From: DASQZK01 sp963809925
GTDB taxonomy: Bacteria; Bacteroidota; Bacteroidia; Bacteroidales; GCA-2748055
Length of the DNA stretch: 64,000 bases
Assembly: GCA_963809925.1 (NCBI GenBank)
Contig: CAWELH010000004.1
Location: forward strand, 558,001 to 622,000
Direction of reading: 5' to 3'
Position numbers and translations under genes: made by a program. The notes below the pieces were generated by a model. It was not told the origin of the DNA. It saw only the letters and a program-made list of their open reading frames with translations, and searched no databases. Below, piece by piece: positions 36,351-45,589 of this stretch (positions are counted from its first letter, which is position 1; each line of letters starts with the position of its first letter).

Positions 36351-37670
36351 ATGCATACACAAACTCCCATTGATCCCAAAATCGTAGATGAAGTCATTGA
36401 AAATATCGGTATAGAAGATATCGGTCGTGCTTCAATCCGTGAACTGGTGAGAATTGTCAATGAGATTGAGGATAGGACCGGTGAGAAGTTCGTACGGATG
36501 GAAATGGGCGTGCCCGGTCTCGAAGCTGCTCGCATCGGTGTAGAGGCAGAGATCGAAGCCCTGCAACGTGGTGTTGCTTCAGACTACCCGATGATTGAAG
36601 GCATCAAGCCGCTGAAGGAGGAAATTTCACGTTTTGTGAAGAATTTTATTGACATCGATGTTCAACCTTCTTCCTGCATCCCCACTGTCGGATCCATGAT
36701 GGGGGGCTTTGCTGTTTTCCTTGTTGCGAACAGGACCGACCGGAATAAAAAAGGGACCCTGTTTATCGATCCGGGATTTCCGGTTCAAAAGCAGCAATGC
36801 ATCGTTCTCGGACAGGAATTCCAGCATTTTGATGTGTATCAGTACAGGGGTCAGAAATTAAGGGCTAAACTCGAATCCTTTCTGCAAACGGGAACCATTT
36901 CCACGATACTCTATTCCAACCCGAATAATCCTTCCTGGATTTGTTTCACCGATGAAGAACTCAGTATCATTGCAGAGATGGCAAATAAGTACGACATCAT
37001 TGTCATCGAAGATTTGGCATATTTTGCCATGGACTTCAGGAAGGATCTCGGAAAGCCGGGTGTTCCTCCTTTCCAGGCAAGTGTGGCAAAATACACCGAT
37101 AATTACATTCTTCTTATCTCTAGTTCAAAATCGTTCAGCTATGCGGGACAACGAATTGGCATGATGGTGATATCCGACCATCTCTTCAAACGAAAATATC
37201 CTGACCTGAAGCGTTACTATACCTCCGAATCATTTGGCTATGCTATGATATACGGGGCTTTGTATGCGATATCAGCCGGCACGGGCCACTCAGCCCAATA
37301 TGCGCTCGCTGCCATTCTGAAAGCCGCTAATGACGGGACCTACGACTTTATCAAAACTGTCAGGGAATATGGGGAGAAGGCAAAAATCATGAAAGAGATG
37401 TTTGTGTCGTCAGGCTTTCATATTGTATATGATAAAGACCAGGAAGAACCTATTGCCGACGGATTTTATTTTACATTATCTTTCCCCGGCTTTACCGGAT
37501 CGGGACTTGTCAGGGAACTCCTGTCTTATGGCATCAGTGCCATTTCACTCGACATTACCGGAAGTGATCATATAGAGGGCCTCAGAGCGTGTGTTTCACA
37601 GGTCAGGAGGGACCAATTTCCTGCCCTCGCACAACGGCTGAAAATCTTCAAAGAAAATCATGCAAATTAA
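36351..37670 (+). CDS. Class I/II aminotransferase
   Basis: A 439-residue PLP aminotransferase (fold type I). The PLP Lys is in LISSSKSFSYAGQRIGMMV; the N-P-N-N-P loop is ILYSNPNNPSW and the Asp/Tyr pair is IVIEDLAYFAMD. The start at 36351 (MHTQTPIDPK) gives the usual beginning; the longer frame to 36282 has no family character. It probably converts an amino acid (aromatic or branched) to its 2-oxoacid, the substrate of the Vor complex encoded just downstream. Confidence 0.9.
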   Translation: MHTQTPIDPKIVDEVIENIGIEDIGRASIRELVRIVNEIEDRTGEKFVRMEMGVPGLEAARIGVEAEIEALQRGVASDYPMIEGIKPLKEEISRFVKNFIDIDVQPSSCIPTVGSMMGGFAVFLVANRTDRNKKGTLFIDPGFPVQKQQCIVLGQEFQHFDVYQYRGQKLRAKLESFLQTGTISTILYSNPNNPSWICFTDEELSIIAEMANKYDIIVIEDLAYFAMDFRKDLGKPGVPPFQASVAKYTDNYILLISSSKSFSYAGQRIGMMVISDHLFKRKYPDLKRYYTSESFGYAMIYGALYAISAGTGHSAQYALAAILKAANDGTYDFIKTVREYGEKAKIMKEMFVSSGFHIVYDKDQEEPIADGFYFTLSFPGFTGSGLVRELLSYGISAISLDITGSDHIEGLRACVSQVRRDQFPALAQRLKIFKENHAN

Positions 37671-37781
37671 ATTATAAATTAACGAGCATTGAATCAGGGA
37701 ATTACGGAGTAGTGTTCTTAAACAGGGCGGAATTTACGATGAATCAGACCTGAGAAAAAGCCTGTTTCTAGTTAGAATTTT

Positions 37782-37789
37782 TAATTTTG
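37782..37789 (+). promoter_or_regulatory. Bacteroidota-type promoter of the vor operon
   Basis: TAATTTTG matches TAnnTTTG, 41 bases before the vorD start. It marks vorDBAC as a transcription unit separate from the aminotransferase gene. Confidence 0.5.
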
Positions 37790-37830
37790 ATGAACATAAA
37801 TCAGATATTTTCACCTCAAAACCCATTATT

Positions 37831-38076
37831 ATGGCAAAAGCGAAAGGGGCAATTGTTGTAGATGTCGAGAAGTGCAAAGGATGTGAATTGTGCGTGGTGA
37901 ACTGCCCCACCGACGTCATACAGCTGGCCAGAGAGGTAAACAGCAAAGGATATCATTATGCCTATATGGAATTGCCGGGAGCTTGTATTGGCTGCTCAAA
38001 CTGCGCTGTCGTTTGTCCTGATGCTGCAATCACGGTTTATATGGTAAAAGTTAACAACAAAATTGAACAACCGTAA
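37831..38076 (+). CDS. vorD: 2-oxoacid:ferredoxin oxidoreductase delta subunit (2x4Fe-4S)
   Basis: An 81-residue dicluster ferredoxin-like subunit with CKGCELCVVNCP (about residues 14-25) and CIGCSNCAVVCP (about 53-64). It carries electrons from the thiamine-diphosphate subunit to ferredoxin. Its stop codon overlaps the vorB start by one base. The substrate class of the complex (branched-chain, aryl or other 2-oxoacid) cannot be fixed from sequence alone; vor is the closest family name. Confidence 0.93.
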   Translation: MAKAKGAIVVDVEKCKGCELCVVNCPTDVIQLAREVNSKGYHYAYMELPGACIGCSNCAVVCPDAAITVYMVKVNNKIEQP

Positions 38077-39147
38077 TGAAAGAACTCAGATTAATGAAGG
38101 GTAACGAAGCCATTGCAGAAGCTGCCATCAGGGCTGGAGTTGATGCTTATTTCGGATATCCCATTACCCCGCAATCGGAAGTTATCGAGTACTTGATGAC
38201 TGAACGACCTGAAGAACGTACCGGCATGGTCGTTTTACAGGCAGAAAGTGAGATTGCCGCCATTAACATGGTATATGGTGCAGCCGGAACCGGTAAAAGA
38301 GTGATGACATCTTCATCCAGCCCGGGTATAAGCTTGAAACAGGAAGGTATATCGTACATTGCAGGTGCTGAATTGCCCTGCCTGATTGTCAATGTGGTCA
38401 GGGGCGGCCCGGGTCTCGGAACCATTCAGCCTTCCCAGGCCGACTATTTTCAGTCCACAAAAGGTGGCGGTCACGGCGATTACAAGCTTATCGTTCTGGC
38501 TCCTGCCTCGGTACAGGAGATGGCCGACTTTGTAAAACTGGCCTTTGAGCTGGCTTTCAAATACAGGAATCCTGCACTTATCCTGAGTGATGGGGTCATC
38601 GGACAGATGATGGAAAAAGTGGAATTATTCGAGCAACAGCCCAGGCTGACCGAATTCGATCAGTCGTGGGTGACAACCGGAAAAACTGCCGACAGGCAAC
38701 GTAACATTGTTACATCACTTGAACTGGATCCGGCCAGACAGGAAAAACATAATCTAAAGCTTCAGGCAAAGTATCAAAAGATTCAGGAGCAGGAAGTCAG
38801 GTATGAAAATATTATGACCGATGATGCTGAATACATCATCGTTGCGTATGGGTCCAGTGCCAGAATAAGCCAGAAAGCGGTTTATATGGCTCGCCAGAAG
38901 GGAATAAAAGTGGGATTATTCCGACCGATAACACTCTTTCCTTATCCCAAAAGATCAGATTGCAGAACTTGCTTTGAGGGTCAAGGGAATCCTTTCTGTT
39001 GAAATGAGTGCCGGGCAGATGGTTGAAGATGTCAGACTGGCTGTAAACGGTAAAGTCCCGGTAGAACATTTTGGCCGTTTTGGAGGGATTATTCCTTCAC
39101 CTGATGAAGTACTTGAAGCGTTGGAACAAAAAATCATTAAATCCTGA
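38076..39147 (+). pseudogene. vorB: 2-oxoacid:ferredoxin oxidoreductase alpha subunit, frameshifted
   Basis: The alpha subunit (pyrimidine-binding domain and domain II) begins KELRLMKGNEAIAEAAIRAG with FGYPITPQSEVIEY and SSSSPGISLKQEGISYIAGAE, characteristic of VorB. The frame runs to FRPITLFPYPK, then goes out of phase and stops at 39002. Dropping one A from the AAAA run at 38949-38952 restores DQIAELALRVKGILSVEMS and continues to the stop at 39147, giving about 356 residues, the family length. Homopolymer position suggests a sequencing error or recent mutation. Confidence 0.88.
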
Positions 39148-39149
39148 AT

Positions 39150-39957
39150 ATGGACATAAAAGAAATAATCAGAGAGGAAAATCTGGTCTTCAGAAAAACA
39201 GGATTGCTTACCGACAAGGTGCTTTCCTATTGCCCGGGATGCGGCCATGGTACCACTCACCGGATCATCATGGAGGTGATGGAAGAGATGGGACATTCAG
39301 GAAGAGACCATTGGTGTGGCACCGGTTGGATGTTCAGTCCTTGCTTATGAATTCATGGATATCGACATGACACAGGCAGCACACGGACAGGGCTCCGGCC
39401 GTGGCAACCGGTATTAAGAGACTTGGCCCGACAAATATGTCTTTACCTACCAGGGTGACGGTGATCTTGCAGCCATCGGAACCGCAGAAACGATTCATGC
39501 TGCAACCGCGGTGAGAATATTGTGATCGTATTTCATCAACAACGGAATTTATGGAATGACCGGGGGGCAGATGGCGCCGACAACCATTCCCGGAATGAAA
39601 TCCTCAACCTCCCCGTATGGCCGTGATGTGAAAACGATGGGAAACCCATTGATGATCACCGAACTGGTGGCCATGCTGCCTGGTACAACCTATGTTACCA
39701 GGCAAGCTGTACATAAACCCGGCAATGTGAGAAAAGCAAAGAAAGCCATTCGGAAAGCATTTGAAAACCAAAAGGAAAAGAAGGGATTGTCATTCATGGA
39801 AATTGTCTCCAATTGTAATTCAGGATGGAAAATGACACCGGTTGTTGCCAATATATGGATGGAAGAAAACATGTTTCCGTATTATCCACTTGGTGATATT
39901 AAGGTTGACGGGAAATTAGTTAAAAAAGAATCAAATAACGACCTGAACAATGACTGA
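39150..39957 (+). pseudogene. vorA: 2-oxoacid:ferredoxin oxidoreductase beta (TPP) subunit, several frameshifts
   Basis: The TPP-binding subunit is readable only by switching frame: SYCPGCGHGTTHRII, then IGVAPVGCSVLAYEFMD, AAHG, RAPAVATGIKRLG, DKYVFTYQGDGDLAAIGTAE (TPP/Mg motif GDGD), GENIVIV, and INNGIYGMTGGQMAPTT to the stop at 39957. Five single-base changes are needed: extra bases near 39306-39309, 39388 and 39531-39533, and missing bases near 39428-39430 and 39505-39507. Each block still fits the family well, so the indels are recent or are sequence errors in short homopolymers. Without correction no functional protein can be made. Confidence 0.87.
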
Positions 39958-40507
39958 AGAAATCATCATTGCCGGATTCGGCGGACAGGGTGTACTCTCC
40001 ATGGGAAAAATCCTTGCTTACTCCGGTATTATGCAGGATATGGAAGTAAGCTGGATGCCATCATACGGACCTGAAATGAGAGGCGGAACAGCAAATGTCA
40101 CCGTCATCCTCAGCGATGAAAGAGTAAGTTCACCGGTTCTTCAAAATTTTGATACAGCCATTATCCTGAATCAGCAATCACTTGATAAATTCGAGCCAAG
40201 GGTTAAACCCGGTGGATTATTACTTTATGACGGTAACGGCATCACCCGCCACCCCGACCGCAAAGATATTAGTATTTACCGGGTGGATGCCGCGGAGGAA
40301 GCAGCCAGAATGTCCACAACAAAAACCTTTAACATGATCGTCCTGGGGGCCTACCTTAAAATCAAGCCACTGGTGAAACTCGAAAATGTTGTGGCAGGGC
40401 TCAAAAAGTCGCTCCCGGAAAGACACCATCATCTGATCACTATGAATGAGGAAGCCATTCAGCGAGGATTTGAGATCGTCAGGGAATTGCAGCTCGCTAA
40501 AAACTGA
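39950..40507 (+). CDS. vorC: 2-oxoacid:ferredoxin oxidoreductase gamma subunit
   Basis: A 185-residue gamma subunit with IIIAGFGGQGVLSMGKILAYSG at the N-terminus and SYGPEMRGGTANVTVILSD. It forms the interface that binds CoA in the four-subunit complex. It is intact and overlaps the end of vorA by eight bases, so all four subunits are encoded as one operon in the order delta, alpha, beta, gamma. Confidence 0.94.
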   Translation: MTEEIIIAGFGGQGVLSMGKILAYSGIMQDMEVSWMPSYGPEMRGGTANVTVILSDERVSSPVLQNFDTAIILNQQSLDKFEPRVKPGGLLLYDGNGITRHPDRKDISIYRVDAAEEAARMSTTKTFNMIVLGAYLKIKPLVKLENVVAGLKKSLPERHHHLITMNEEAIQRGFEIVRELQLAKN

Positions 40508-40811
40508 TGGGTATTGCCGTACCATAGGTTTCAAAAAATCCGGAAGATGAAATAACCGGCATTCAGAATTCCCTATAAATGTCCCTGCGTATACTTTAGT
40601 GCCATCCCAGGATACCGTTTACGATTTCCCGATTGACTTGCCATCCGCTGCTTTCATGCCGGAAATGGTGATCTTCATCATCCTTTCAGGTAACATTGAT
40701 CATTGTTTCGATTAATTTAAATCATTCATCGGAATAAGATATCTCACCTGCGTTTTCCTTACAATGCCCATATCTCGTCGTAAAATTACTTAGTTAATAA
40801 AGCGAGATATT
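40508..40811. other. Spacer with an inverted repeat at its end
   Basis: About 300 bases after vorC. ATATCTCG (40770-40777) and CGAGATAT (40803-40810) face each other and end one base before the next start codon, so they could form a start-proximal stem or an operator. The rest shows no gene that I can support. Confidence 0.5.
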
Positions 40812-41433
40812 ATGAGAGAATTCAGTTTATTAATTGTAGCGGTGGCCCTTTCCTTTACCCTTTCAGCACAGAACCCACAGAACTTTGGGGTTTTCTATGG
40901 TGTCGATATGAGTCAGGTTTACACGGGCAGCGGTCATGGTTCGAGTTTAGCAGTGAACACGAACATTCAAAAAGGCAGGCGTTCTCTGGAACTCGGGATG
41001 CTTTATCAACAAGATCAGAGCAGGATCAGTGGAGGCGATGTTGAGTATAAGATCTTTCTTGGTAAAAATGCCTTCCTTGATAATCAGTCTGTTAATATAT
41101 GGCGTTACGTTAAAACCCTATGTTCATTACAACTGTATTTACCACAGTTCAAAGGTAAACTCGCCCGATTTTATTCCGGTTGGCAGTAAAAAATCCACCT
41201 ATCCGGAATTACCTTCTTCTGTGGGAACAATTGCAACGATGGAGCATTACGCAGGGTTGGGCGTACAGATGACTGTTTCCGGCAATTTATGTATTGACGG
41301 AAGCATGGGATTCGGAGCCTATATCGGTTCGCTTGACAAATTCAATACACCGAAAACTGTTGGGTTTCACAAGGAAAATTATGGTTTTGTGATGGCGTTT
41401 CAACTTGGGTTAGGGTACAAATTTGGGATTTAA
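40812..41433 (+). pseudogene. Outer-membrane beta-barrel protein, frameshifted
   Basis: A signal peptide (LLIVAVALSFTLSAQ) is followed by beta-barrel-like strands (FGVFYGVDMSQVYTG, SLELGMLYQQDQS). The first frame stops at 41189. In the +1 frame the barrel continues (YGVTLKPYVHYNCIY) and ends with FQLGLGYKFGI at 41433, a proper barrel terminus. One surplus base in the TATA run near 41097-41101 explains the switch. Joined length is about 206 residues. A strong terminator follows at 41466. Confidence 0.75.
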
Positions 41434-41465
41434 GTTGGATAGAACACTGAATTTCTCTTTGAAAG

Positions 41466-41497
41466 GGCTGTCTTCTCCGGAGGACAGCCTTTTTTTT
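41466..41497 (+). terminator. Intrinsic terminator
   Basis: GGCTGTC (41466-41472) pairs with GACAGCC (41483-41489) with further pairs inside, followed by eight Ts. It ends the barrel-protein transcript. Confidence 0.85.
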
Positions 41498-41706
41498 CGA
41501 TCCACCGACCAAACAAAACTTACCTATCTCCGAAGGCATTGTGCTGTAATCAGGGCTGTGGTGATTATTAAGCCGGGAACCTGCAGGTGATGAAAATAAG
41601 ATATTACCTTATCATGTCAGTTATGGCAGATTTTTGGAAAATATGTATATTGCGTTCACTATATATCCTGCGAATTTTCACCACTGAACTAAAACCAAAC
41701 AAAACA

Positions 41707-43011
41707 ATGAAGCCAGCATCCAATCAGATTTCACGAAGGACATTCATCGGCACTTCCCTTGTTGGGATGGCCGGACTTTCCCTGTTTCCAATGAGCTCTT
41801 GTAAAAAGAACCGTGACCACGTAAACATTGGATTTATAGGCCTTGGTCGTCAGTCGATGTACCTGTTGAGCAGTTTTATTAATATTGAGGGCGTGACGGT
41901 TCTTGCCGGGGCTGATGTTTTTGGAATCAAAAGAGAACGTTTCCTGAAGAGAACAACTGAACATTACCGTGAAAAGGGTGAGAATGTAGATATCAAGGTA
42001 TATGAAGATTACCATGACATTCTGAAGCGTCGTGATATCGATGCTGTCGTCATCGCATCGCCCGACTTCTGGCATGCTCTCATGGCCATCGAAGCCTGCC
42101 AGGCAGGGAAGGATATTTACCTGGAAAAGCCACTCACCTTCACAATAAAAGAAGGGATTGAACTGGTGAAAGCCGTAAGAGACAATGATTGCATTCTTGG
42201 TGTTGGCAGTCAGCAACGTTCGGACCCGAATTTCCAGCACGCAATTAAATTAGTACAGGATGGCAAACTTGGTAAAATTCAGAAGGTGAATGTATGGGTT
42301 GGCAAAGATTTTCATCCTATACCCTATGATGCACCAGCTGAACCACTGCCGGAAGGCCTGGACTGGAAGAAATGGATTGGTCCGGCACCAATGAACCATT
42401 ATAATCACCTGCTCAACCCACCGATTAGTCTGGATCCTCCTAAGGACGAAGAATTCTGGGGTGCATGGCGCTGGTACAAGGAATATGGCGGAGGATTGAT
42501 GACTGACTGGGGCGCGCATATGATGGACATTGCACAATGGGGTTTGGGTGTTGACCGGAGCGGCCCGCTCAAAATCACTCCTGCAGGGCATGACGGAGCG
42601 GAATATCTGACGTATGAATATCCCGGTGGCATTCCGCTCACCATTGAGGATTTCCATGAGGATACCCGTGGCGTTAAATTCTGGGGAACGGACAGTTGGA
42701 TTGAGGTAGCGAGGGGTTATTTCGATGCATCCGATGAATCACTCAAACCTGAGGTAAAGGAGGATGAAGTGGCGTATGAGGCAAAATCAGCTCATCATGT
42801 GAACTTCATTGAATCGGTGATGTCGCACCACGATCCTGTTGTTCCTGTGGAGATCGGACATCGCAGTGCTACGGCATGTAACCTTGGAAATATAGCATAT
42901 TTCCTGGGCAGGTCAGTTCAATGGGACCCGGAAACTCAACGCTTTGTCAATGATGCGGAAGCAGACAACCACCTTTTCAGGGCTTATGAGAATGGGTATA
43001 AGCTACCCTGA
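41707..43011 (+). CDS. Tat-exported Gfo/Idh/MocA oxidoreductase
   Basis: About 434 residues. The N-terminus ISRRTFIGTSLVGMAGLSLF is a twin-arginine signal and a Cys in MSSCKK suits a lipobox, so the enzyme is folded with its cofactor and exported. NIGFIGLGRQSMYLLSS is the NAD(P) Rossmann motif and EKPLTFTIKEG the conserved EKP Lys. These enzymes oxidise, reduce or hydrolyse sugars or inositols. The start at 41707 places the signal at the N-terminus. It converges, two bases apart, with a DUF4038 glycosidase, which suggests a shared glycan pathway. Confidence 0.93.
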   Translation: MKPASNQISRRTFIGTSLVGMAGLSLFPMSSCKKNRDHVNIGFIGLGRQSMYLLSSFINIEGVTVLAGADVFGIKRERFLKRTTEHYREKGENVDIKVYEDYHDILKRRDIDAVVIASPDFWHALMAIEACQAGKDIYLEKPLTFTIKEGIELVKAVRDNDCILGVGSQQRSDPNFQHAIKLVQDGKLGKIQKVNVWVGKDFHPIPYDAPAEPLPEGLDWKKWIGPAPMNHYNHLLNPPISLDPPKDEEFWGAWRWYKEYGGGLMTDWGAHMMDIAQWGLGVDRSGPLKITPAGHDGAEYLTYEYPGGIPLTIEDFHEDTRGVKFWGTDSWIEVARGYFDASDESLKPEVKEDEVAYEAKSAHHVNFIESVMSHHDPVVPVEIGHRSATACNLGNIAYFLGRSVQWDPETQRFVNDAEADNHLFRAYENGYKLP

Positions 43012-43012
43012 A

Positions 43013-44701
43013 TTACTTTTCTTTCCATACATGCAATACCCAGTCGTGGTAATGAACTGTGCCCGGATAGGATTCAGGGCAATGTAGGGTTAGGACACCC
43101 GCTCCCTTAATACGTTGTTTTTCATAGTATTTCCCCGTGCCGGGATCGTACCATTGAAATACGAACTCATCATCGGTGTCTGTTTCTCTGGTTTTGATCT
43201 TTGCTACGCCGCCATATCTCAGGTAGGCCAGGTATTCTTCTCCAGGAATGGCAAGGCATAGTGGTTGGGGATATTCGGCCAGTAGTTCGGGGTGTGGGGC
43301 CATATTCCACCAGTGTATCTGCCTGAAAAATTCAGCAAGATGTTGCATGGATACAGCACCCTCGTAATCATAGGTTGTTCTCGCATATCCCATTTCTCTA
43401 GGCCACGAATTGCCTCCTGCGGGTGATTCAGGCAGGTCGGCAAGCCAGACATGGCCACCGCCATAGGTGTGACCCGCAGCCCCGGAGAGAATGGCACTCC
43501 AGGCGGCAAACCGGATGTCCATACCGGTCGGATTTCCTTCGGTGAATTCATACCAGGGCTCTGTAACGACGATGGGTTTGGGAGGTGTAAGATAGTACGC
43601 TTCCGATACGACAAGGGGTATCATCTCATTGGCATACTTACCATGGCCTACCTGACTCTGATTATAATCCAGCCAACTTTCATTATGCAGGACGCTTCCG
43701 GTTGACCATTGCGGGGCATCTTCGCCACCTCCCCAGAAAGGCGGTGTATTATGCACTCCGATGATGCGATTGTAGGGATCCTCCTCATCAATCATCCTGC
43801 CCAGATCTTTCCAGAAATCCAAACCTATACCGCCGTAGTTGTACATATTATATTCACCGGCGAGCACCCATACTACATTGTAAGCACCAAGTCGATGGAT
43901 AAGGTAACGCCACCACCGTTGCATTTTCTCAGCACCAATTGTATTTTCAAGGTCCTCCCGGCTCCACCAGGCGTGAATCCATAGAGTAATGCCTTTGGAA
44001 TTTGCATAGCGTATCATCTCCTCTACGCGTTTCATATGATCGGTATCGAGCGTATTATAACGGTCTTTCAACATCGAGCTTTCTTCGCTCCATCCATTTC
44101 CCGGGACAAACAACTGGCCGATGGTAAAGCCCTTCGCCGCACGGTTATCAACAAGTTCCTTAAATGAGTCAAAGTGAATACTACTTTTTGTCCAGTTCCA
44201 CCAGGTGTCACCAATCCAAAGAAATGGCTGACCGTCTGTATATTCAAAGTAATGGCCGGGATTTTCACCTGATTTCATGACCTGAACGAAACCATGACGT
44301 GTCGGATTGACTTGCAGCTCATCCTTACTCCAGGGCACAACCGTCAGACTGCCCTTTTTGCCGTTCAGATGTCTGTCGCGGGAAACACTCGTATATTTCC
44401 ATTCTCCAGTACTGGGAGGTGCAAAGTTAATGCACCATTCCTGTCCGCCATTCCAGAATCCTGTAATGGTGATTTTCTTACCGCTTGCCTCGCCACTCAC
44501 GCCTTCAAATATAACCTGCAACAGGTCACCGCCCTTTGAAGCAGGGATGTCAGCGTACGGATTTTGACCAGCGTTAGAGGTTAAAAAGGAGAGGGTGTAA
44601 ACCTCCCAGGGATGAAGTGTGACTTCAGCTTTACTCTCAGGGATTATACAGGTCATCAGAAAAAATACGAGCAGGTAGAGTGGGAGAGATGTTGTTTTCA
44701 T
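43013..44701 (-). CDS. DUF5060/DUF4038 glycoside hydrolase-like protein
   Basis: A 562-residue exported protein. A signal peptide (to about residue 25) precedes a DUF5060-like beta domain (VIFEGVSGEASGKKITITGFWNGG, GEWKYTS) and a DUF4038 TIM barrel related to GH140 apiosidases (PFLWIGDTWWNWTKSS, GFTIGQLFVPG, catalytic-acid candidate in VLAGEYNMYN, nucleophile candidate in VVTEPWYEF). A small beta-sandwich closes the protein. It probably cleaves a plant cell-wall or similar glycan; the linkage is not known. Confidence 0.85.
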   Translation of the reverse strand: MKTTSLPLYLLVFFLMTCIIPESKAEVTLHPWEVYTLSFLTSNAGQNPYADIPASKGGDLLQVIFEGVSGEASGKKITITGFWNGGQEWCINFAPPSTGEWKYTSVSRDRHLNGKKGSLTVVPWSKDELQVNPTRHGFVQVMKSGENPGHYFEYTDGQPFLWIGDTWWNWTKSSIHFDSFKELVDNRAAKGFTIGQLFVPGNGWSEESSMLKDRYNTLDTDHMKRVEEMIRYANSKGITLWIHAWWSREDLENTIGAEKMQRWWRYLIHRLGAYNVVWVLAGEYNMYNYGGIGLDFWKDLGRMIDEEDPYNRIIGVHNTPPFWGGGEDAPQWSTGSVLHNESWLDYNQSQVGHGKYANEMIPLVVSEAYYLTPPKPIVVTEPWYEFTEGNPTGMDIRFAAWSAILSGAAGHTYGGGHVWLADLPESPAGGNSWPREMGYARTTYDYEGAVSMQHLAEFFRQIHWWNMAPHPELLAEYPQPLCLAIPGEEYLAYLRYGGVAKIKTRETDTDDEFVFQWYDPGTGKYYEKQRIKGAGVLTLHCPESYPGTVHYHDWVLHVWKEK

Positions 44702-45162
44702 AGTTAGAAGAATAAATGTCGCAGATAAGCAATTGATTTTCTCCGAAAATTACAACATAATTTAGATGTGATCAATTCCTGGTGAAACAAGATGAATATA
44801 TAATGACTACTTGTGTCCTTCATATCGTTATTATCTGATGCACAGGTGTCTGTGTTTAATTTTTCAATCTTTCCTGGCAATTATTCCGGCAGGATAAGCA
44901 CGCCGGTCAGCGTATAAAGCATAAGTTTTTATTTGTACCGGTGCCTTTTTCTTTCATCAAAGAGGACGCGGCTGTTTTACAATATGTTTTAAAAAATAAG
45001 ACTGGCTTTTTCGTGCTTTATAAAAACCTACCCACCAATATTTTAAAAGTAAACTTTCTAATTGCCGGTTCAGTAAGTTGAGACGCTGTGACTATGTATT
45101 TATTTATATATGTATAAAAAAATACAATTTTATGTCTGAGACAGGAAGATTATGTTTATTTT

Positions 45163-45324
45163 CACCCGAATTTTTTTAAATATTGCGGAAGTACAAAAAG
45201 AAAATGGATAGATGTTCATCAGAATCCGTCATTTTTTGTCGCGTTTTTAAATAAATATTCGGCTAAGGGTGGCATTTAGGGGGACTTCTGATGAACCAGG
45301 AAAGAGATGTGTTTCCTGGTTTTT
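45163..45324 (+). ncRNA. Candidate structured RNA ending in an intrinsic terminator
   Basis: GTTCATCAGAA (45214-45224) is the exact complement of TTCTGATGAAC (45286-45296). AACCAGGAAA (45294-45303) and TTTCCTGGTT (45312-45321) form a 10-bp terminator stem with a T-run to 45324. The last bases of the first stem overlap the terminator, so full pairing of both is not possible. CACCC-GAAT (45163-45171) can also pair with ATTC and GGGTG at 45257-45271, which would cross the first stem as a pseudoknot. It could be a small RNA or an attenuator/riboswitch; no known class fits and the 5' end is not located. Confidence 0.45.
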
Positions 45325-45538
45325 CGATTTTCATAAAATACTTATTTAGAATAACTAAAAATAGAAACAAATATCACTGGCCTGCTTTAGAATTCAGTTT
45401 TAATATCATGAATTTTGCTCCGGAATTAACTTGGAAGGTTATATGGAATAAATAGTATTCCCGGGGTTTATTGAAAATTTAACCAACCTATGGAATTCAT
45501 GGTGAATTAATTTTTTGGTAGCGGAGGAGAAGGCAGGC

Positions 45539-45589
45539 ATGTCGAAGGCTTGTGAACCGAATGCAGATGTTGGAAAAATAAAAAATTAA
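45539..45589 (+). CDS. 16-codon upstream ORF before nuoA
   Basis: MSKACEPNADVGKIKN, ended by TAA 11 bases before nuoA. It is preceded by GGAGGAG at 45523-45529, nine bases from the ATG, the strongest Shine-Dalgarno sequence I saw here. It may be a leader peptide that couples translation into nuoA, or a chance ORF behind a purine-rich leader. Confidence 0.35.
   Translation: MSKACEPNADVGKIKN

Noticed and set aside
33920..39540. Programmed ribosomal frameshifting in acd, vorB or vorA
   Set aside because: The shifts occur at different sequences, in both directions, without slippery heptamers or a common structure; five in one gene is not compatible with programmed shifting.
40560..40690. Remnant coding sequence between vorC and the barrel gene
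   Set aside because: A short stretch translates into a plausible peptide (DTVYDFPIDLPSAAFMPEM), but it has no start, is short and matches nothing that I know.
45140..45324. 6S RNA upstream of nuo
   Set aside because: A long rod with a central bubble cannot be drawn; the pairings seen imply a pseudoknot or switch instead.
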